Source: CASQEL01 sp036655975
GTDB lineage: Bacteria; Desulfobacterota; Desulfovibrionia; Desulfovibrionales; Desulfovibrionaceae
DNA length: 64,000 bases
Direction of reading: 5' to 3'
NCBI GenBank assembly: GCA_036655975.1
Contig: JAVVPD010000002.1
Span: 5,347 to 69,346, forward strand
Part shown: positions 60,701 through 64,000 of the stretch, in pieces
How positions within the stretch are numbered: position 1 is the stretch's first letter
Layout: every line of letters starts with the position of its first letter
Program-made: the position numbers and the translations under genes
Notes under the pieces: model-generated
What the model was told of the DNA's origin: nothing
Databases searched by the model: none
What the model saw: only the letters and a program-made list of their open reading frames with translations

Positions 60701-62024
60701 CATGGGGGGTGTAGCCCCAAGGTTCGTACCACGAGGGGAAAACGCCAAGGTCAGAGGCGGCCAGAATTTCGTCATAGGTCATGTTCAAAAAGCCATCGGC
60801 TCCGTTGAGCATGGCGGGCACGAAAATGATTTGTACATTGTTGTCCCGGAAATTTGTCAAACCCAGACGGCGGCAGGCATTAATAATACTGTCATTGGCC
60901 TGATTCCATACATGGTGGCTGCTGAGGAAAGGCATGCCATTGTCGCTGAGATTGGGGTCGCCGCTGATTGCAGCGGGGTTTACCCCCGTGTGTCCGCCCA
61001 TGACCAAGCACAGGGCCAGCACATGGGTGTCAGAATTTTTGATAGCCTGAGCCACACCGCTCATGGCATCAAGAAACACGTCCACGCCTTTATTGTGAAA
61101 TTCATAGCGCCCAGAAATGACAAAAATGCGGGTGTTTTCCGGCATCTCTTGGCGCAGCAGGGGGCTAACCGCTTTGAGCAGGCGCGCCCTTTGTGTGGCC
61201 GGGGTTTTGCGATCTTCAGAAAAATTGGGAATAACCCGCATATCAAGGCCGTTGGTGGTGATAACATCAGGCTTGCGCCCTAAAAAGGCTTCGGCTTCGT
61301 CGGCGGTAATTTGGCTAACGGTGGTAAATATGCCGGCTTCGCGGGCGGCAATACTTTCCATAGAATATTTGGCGGTGATGTTATGGGCGGCGGCTTCATG
61401 CTGGGGATTGATGCTACGCATTTGTTTATAAATATCCATGCCCGTACTGGCTAAAGCTCGGCCCAACATGGTGGCATGGGTGGTGAACACCGTTCCCACG
61501 CTCGGAGCCAGTTTTTTGACCGCCAGCAGACCCGCGCCGCACATCCATTCGTGGAATTGGGCTACGGAAGCGTCCCGCGTGGGTTGGATATGATTTTCGT
61601 GGATGGCGGCGATGATTTCACCGCAGGTGTAGCTGAACATGACGGGTTCAATGTAGTCCCATCCACCGGATAACGAATCCACGCCGTAGCTTGCCCATAA
61701 TTCATAGAGTAATTGGTTGGACGTGTAGCGTTTGGCAAAATCGACCAAAATAACTTTGGGGCGCCCAGGAATATCCCAGCGGCCTAGGCGGCATTTGAGG
61801 TCTTTATTGGCAAGAATTTGACGGATGGAATCCCAACAATGTTCTTCTGTTTCTTCAAAACCGGCATTGTTTTTTAGATCAGGGCCGAGCAGGAAAAAAT
61901 CTTCTCCAAACTCGTCGACAGCCTGAAGAGCCTTACTGCTGACGACAGAATAAATCCCACCGACCTTATTGCACACTTCCCAACTGACTTCAAACAGGGT
62001 GATGTGGGATTGTTTGACTTGCAT
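57774..62024 (-). CDS. Glycogen synthase (GT3)-alpha-glucan phosphorylase (GT35) fusion
   Basis: A 1416-aa two-enzyme protein. Residues 1-560 look like the GT3 eukaryote-type glycogen synthase: F-E-V-S-W-E-V-C-N-K-V-G-G-I-Y-S-V-V-S-S-K at the front and the E-x7-E region F-P-S-W-Y-E-P-W-G-Y-T-P-H-E near 455. Residues ~575-690 form the DUF3417 cap and ~690-1280 the short-type phosphorylase, with the PLP Lys in E-A-S-G-T-S-G-Q-K near 1215. A C-terminal beta-domain closes the chain. The pairing makes and degrades alpha-1,4-glucan on one chain. It is the last gene of the glycogen cluster. Confidence 0.92.
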   Translation of the reverse strand: MQVKQSHITLFEVSWEVCNKVGGIYSVVSSKALQAVDEFGEDFFLLGPDLKNNAGFEETEEHCWDSIRQILANKDLKCRLGRWDIPGRPKVILVDFAKRYTSNQLLYELWASYGVDSLSGGWDYIEPVMFSYTCGEIIAAIHENHIQPTRDASVAQFHEWMCGAGLLAVKKLAPSVGTVFTTHATMLGRALASTGMDIYKQMRSINPQHEAAAHNITAKYSMESIAAREAGIFTTVSQITADEAEAFLGRKPDVITTNGLDMRVIPNFSEDRKTPATQRARLLKAVSPLLRQEMPENTRIFVISGRYEFHNKGVDVFLDAMSGVAQAIKNSDTHVLALCLVMGGHTGVNPAAISGDPNLSDNGMPFLSSHHVWNQANDSIINACRRLGLTNFRDNNVQIIFVPAMLNGADGFLNMTYDEILAASDLGVFPSWYEPWGYTPHESAAFAVPTITTDLSGFGIWARALQDQNATPNGVAVIARRQSTYDETVNALRGLLLKHATMTEDDLLLQRQAARELSLCTSWEKFFPYYLTAYRQALEKSEKHSAKHDSLSRVLTATASTTPFLRTLTAVAELPPSLERLRELARNLWWCWTPEAKQLFFALNPQAWNSTGHNPVLMIEEADPTRLAYISTNPEYLALYKRVLERFDAYMAEGQKNIDADLGPHKPVAYFSTEYGLHESLPIYSGGLGVLSGDHLKSASDLRIPLVAVGLLYKNGYFRQQLDKNGSQVALYPENIFANLPVERTLDKNGTPMEMEIDLPERTLYANIWQVSVGRITLYLMDSDNPKNTAADRKITARLYEADRDYRLRQEILLGMGGVRMLRKLGITVAAYHMNEGHSAFMVIERMRAYMTERGLSFNEAFERVRSNTIFTTHTPVDAGNERFNVEMMERYFSSAANTLGLSWPEFLRLGRVDGAAYTNNFEMTVLALKASTKANGVSRLHGVVSQHMWRDLWKGVPIPEIPIGYVTNGIHVASYVGDPVRSVLDHHLGPDWLAAPPDSPLWKKVPQIPDEELGAAKIQQKEALLEMLRDSIPGFLRKYGLSSHLRKQILPNITPAALIIGFARRFAPYKRATLLFADPDRLERLLNQAGRPLIFVFSGKSHPADQAGIQLIEEVIRYSKEPRFLGRIFFIEDYSLAISRVLAQGCDVWLNNPRRPYEASGTSGQKVPVNGGINLSVSDGWWCEGYNRENGWTIGPVVTTELPCGDQNDYADAESLYTLLEDSVLPLYFDHDAQGMPHRWISMAKRSLQSLTAMYSSHRMLEDYMSSSYIPASKRNTVTHANDYALARHLAQWKQTIPVRFGSVRFENITLSGLNGDTLACGQALNVQVQVHLGELAADELLVQLVIGLTDNSNDFKSPPEIMHLMGKSSATENTLQYSCTYIANKNGRYAYGIRIMPVTKGLSTPLDSGLILWG

Positions 62025-62133
62025 GAGAGACTCCTTCCTTGGGCTGCGTCCTTAACGAAAAAAAGTAGGAGCGCATGGATAAAAACAGTTTTTGAATAGG
62101 TACTTATTATGAAATAGAGTATTCCCCACATAA

Positions 62134-62175
62134 CAGAAAACCCAGCTAGCTGCAAGGGCGGATCTGGGTTTTCTG
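62134..62175 (-). terminator. 12-bp hairpin between the GH57 and fusion genes
   Basis: CAGAAAACCCAG at 62134-62145 pairs perfectly with its complement at 62164-62175. Read leftward it lies 14 nt after the GH57 stop and about 110 nt before the fusion ATG. Its T-rich arm can act as a weak terminator, so the downstream gene may be expressed less. Confidence 0.7.
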
Positions 62176-62189
62176 TTGTATAGGTGTGT

Positions 62190-63587
62190 CTATTCTTTAG
62201 CTTCTTTCTGTACGGTACTTTTCGTTTTTACAGATTTGGGTTTTGGAGTGCTGGTTTTGGGTTTTGCAGTTTTGGCTGCCTCGGTAGCGGGTTTTTTAGA
62301 GGCGACTTTGGTCGTTTTTTTTGCGGTGTCCTTGGGGGCTTGCGGACGGCTGGTCTTTTTGGGTGCCGTTTTGGGGGCAAGGGCAAGGCGGACATCCTGC
62401 GCCGCAGCAACATCTAAATTAAGGGTGAAGTCTGCGAGAACGTTCATAAAAGTGATGTACGCGTCGTAGGGGCTTGAGAAAGGCGTATAGCGGGGGCGGG
62501 CCTGCACATCGGCAAACCACTTTGTGCACATGTAATAGAAGTGGTCTGCACTTTGTAAGCGTTGCCATGTGCGGATAAAGTCTGCATTACCTGTGGCGAT
62601 GACTCTGGGTTCGAGGGCGTACAAAGCTTCAATGGCATCTTGCTGCATGTCATTACCAATCCAAGCGGTAATGTCGTGCTCGGCATCGGCCCAAGACATA
62701 AATTGGGGCACGTCTACCTTCGCCATGGGGGAATAGGCCTGCAACACTTCGGTGGGACTTTGGAAGCTGAAATCAGGATGCGCTAGCACTGCGGCGGGCA
62801 ATGCTTCCATGAAGTGAAAAATGCCCGTATCTGCGGCGTGGGTTTCGCCAAAACATTCGTAGTCCATAAAGAGATTAATTGTTTCGCCTTCACCGTTGAT
62901 AGCATGGCACCACGAGGCAAAAACATCTGCCGTCAGGGGCCATGCGTCCCAATTTTTATCTGAAAAGCGTAAACTTATGTCATTGGAGAGTTGATAATTT
63001 TTGAGCAGCAGCTTCAGACGCAGGCAATTAGAGGGGAGATACACAAAATTGGGGCTGCGCCAGCCAAGCACATGATCCGCACCTTCCGCAAGAATGCCGG
63101 CATAGCCCATGTCTTCTACCGTTTTTGCAAGGTCATTATTGTATATTAATTCTGTATTACGGAACACCGTGGGTTTTTGACCAAATAAGGTGTAAATTTT
63201 ATCGGCATGGGCCTGCACTTGGCGTTCAAATTCAGTGCGTGAATACAAAAAGGCCAAGGAATGGTTGTAGGTTTCACTCAAAAATTCTATACAACCTGTA
63301 GCGGCGAGGCCTTGAAAACTGTCGATAACTTCAGGGGCGTATTGTTCAAATTGGTCGAGTGCCGTACCAGAGATGGAAAAAGCCACTTTAAAGCGTTTAC
63401 CAAAGGTGCGAATATGCTTATGCAGTAATTCGTTCATGGGCAAATAGCATGTACGGGCTACACGCAACAGGATATCGCAATTTTTATCGTCGTCTTCATA
63501 TATGGAGTTTTGCCCCATATCAAAAACGGTATAGCGGCGTAACCTGTAGGGCTGATGTATCTGAAAGTAGCAGCATATTGCGGGCAT
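62190..63587 (-). CDS. GH57-family alpha-glucan hydrolase/transferase with basic tail
   Basis: A 465-aa protein. The start M-P-A-I-C-C-Y-F-Q-I-H-Q-P-Y-R-L and the nucleophile segment F-R-N-T-E-L-I-Y near residue 150, plus F-M-D-Y-E-C-F-G-E near 240, match GH57 amylases. The last ~75 residues are Lys/Ala/Pro/Thr-rich (K-P-x-x-x-x repeats) and probably unstructured. I chose the ATG at 63587 after GGGAGGG. It lies next to the glycosyltransferase gene that ends at 63589. It probably trims or branches glycogen. Confidence 0.9.
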   Translation of the reverse strand: MPAICCYFQIHQPYRLRRYTVFDMGQNSIYEDDDKNCDILLRVARTCYLPMNELLHKHIRTFGKRFKVAFSISGTALDQFEQYAPEVIDSFQGLAATGCIEFLSETYNHSLAFLYSRTEFERQVQAHADKIYTLFGQKPTVFRNTELIYNNDLAKTVEDMGYAGILAEGADHVLGWRSPNFVYLPSNCLRLKLLLKNYQLSNDISLRFSDKNWDAWPLTADVFASWCHAINGEGETINLFMDYECFGETHAADTGIFHFMEALPAAVLAHPDFSFQSPTEVLQAYSPMAKVDVPQFMSWADAEHDITAWIGNDMQQDAIEALYALEPRVIATGNADFIRTWQRLQSADHFYYMCTKWFADVQARPRYTPFSSPYDAYITFMNVLADFTLNLDVAAAQDVRLALAPKTAPKKTSRPQAPKDTAKKTTKVASKKPATEAAKTAKPKTSTPKPKSVKTKSTVQKEAKE

Positions 63588-63588
63588 A

Positions 63589-64000
63589 TTAATTCCCTCC
63601 CTGTTGACAAACATTCGCGTAAATTCTGTTGATATCGTCCGCAGCGTTTTCCCAGCGGATGGACTTCATTTCTTCACGACAATTTTTGACCAATTCTTGG
63701 GCGAGGCAGGGATAGCGCAAGACCGCGCATATTTTGTCTGCCATATCGCGGGTATCCCAGAAATCCGCCTTCAAAGCGTGATTGAGCACTTCGGAAACAC
63801 CCGACTGCTTGGATAACAGCACCGGCACGTCATACAACATGGCCTCAAGGGGGGTGATTCCAAAGGGTTCGGATACGCTGGGCATGACGTAGAGATCGCT
63901 GAGGGCGAACATGCGGTCAACTTCTGCTCCCCGCAAAAAACCGGTGAAATGGAAACGGCTGCCAATGCGTAATTGCCCCGCACGGCGGATAATGCGGGGG
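63589..64000 (-). CDS. Glycosyltransferase family 4/5 protein, C-terminal part
   Basis: The window ends inside this gene; the last ~137 codons are present. The donor-site pattern is clear: L-Y-V-M-P-S-V-S-E-P-F-G-I-T-P-L-E-A-M, which holds the E-x7-E of retaining GT-B enzymes. It is linked to GH57 (stop and start 2 nt apart) and the GT3-GT35 fusion, so a glucan synthase or branching partner role is likely. Confidence 0.85.
   Translation of the reverse strand, partial: PRIIRRAGQLRIGSRFHFTGFLRGAEVDRMFALSDLYVMPSVSEPFGITPLEAMLYDVPVLLSKQSGVSEVLNHALKADFWDTRDMADKICAVLRYPCLAQELVKNCREEMKSIRWENAADDINRIYANVCQQGGN

Overview
This window looks like a chromosomal segment of a mid-GC member of the Desulfovibrionaceae (anaerobic sulfite- or sulfate-reducing Deltaproteobacteria). 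The strongest clue is a glycyl-radical isethionate sulfite-lyase with its activase. Supporting clues are a MqnP-type prenyltransferase (futalosine menaquinone route), CheZ, a GT3-GT35 glycogen enzyme fusion and several small proteins of a Desulfovibrio style. The family assignment is an inference from gene content; there is no rRNA, tRNA, CRISPR array, prophage or insertion sequence in the window.

Layout. 1-10 kb is housekeeping: the 3' end of fabZ, a hypothetical gene, gluQ, a GIY-YIG protein, then ileS-lspA-small membrane protein-cpoB-like, an NIL/ferredoxin protein and cheZ, then tpx, rpmB and a rhomboid protease. 10-28.8 kb is the accessory, metabolically distinctive part. A sulfonate divergon reads leftward as islA-islB-sigma54 activator-tauE and rightward as amidohydrolase-MHS transporter. 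It is followed by an HD-GYP response regulator, an Mla-like lipid transport operon, and a second catabolic operon (iron alcohol dehydrogenase, MHS transporter, CoA-acylating-type aldehyde dehydrogenase) next to an Rrf2 regulator. 28.8-57 kb is again mostly housekeeping: metA, sucCD, a zinc-sensor-type chemoreceptor, murJ, queF, mogA, a UbiA-type prenyltransferase, darP, an RND efflux pair, speA, gatB, a DUF89 protein, nadK, trkA, small membrane proteins, a CHASE2 adenylate cyclase, moaA and a BMP-type binding protein. 57.8 kb to the end is a glycogen cluster: GT3-GT35 fusion, GH57 enzyme and a truncated glycosyltransferase.

How the genes work together. IslB would install the glycyl radical on IslA, which cleaves isethionate to acetaldehyde and sulfite. 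Sulfite can be respired (the reductase is not in this window) or moved by the TauE-type permease. The MHS transporters are candidates for organic-acid or sulfonate uptake. The ADH/ALDH operon could interconvert sulfoacetaldehyde and isethionate and turn acetaldehyde into acetyl-CoA. The 726-bp spacer between islA and the amidohydrolase gene carries two back-to-back -24/-12 (sigma-54) promoters with exact 10-nt GG-to-GC spacing. Between them lie three copies of the same 12-bp palindrome, with centre spacings (53 and 147 bp) close to whole helical turns. The sigma-54 activator encoded in the left operon is the obvious candidate to bind them.

Other notable items are a three-copy structured intergenic repeat of about 80-130 bp that sits at gene 3' ends, a perfect 14-bp hairpin between islA and islB, a sigma-28 promoter in front of the chemoreceptor, a secreted proline-rich peptide gene that appears to start with CTG, and two 10-N assembly gaps that break sucD and nadK artificially.
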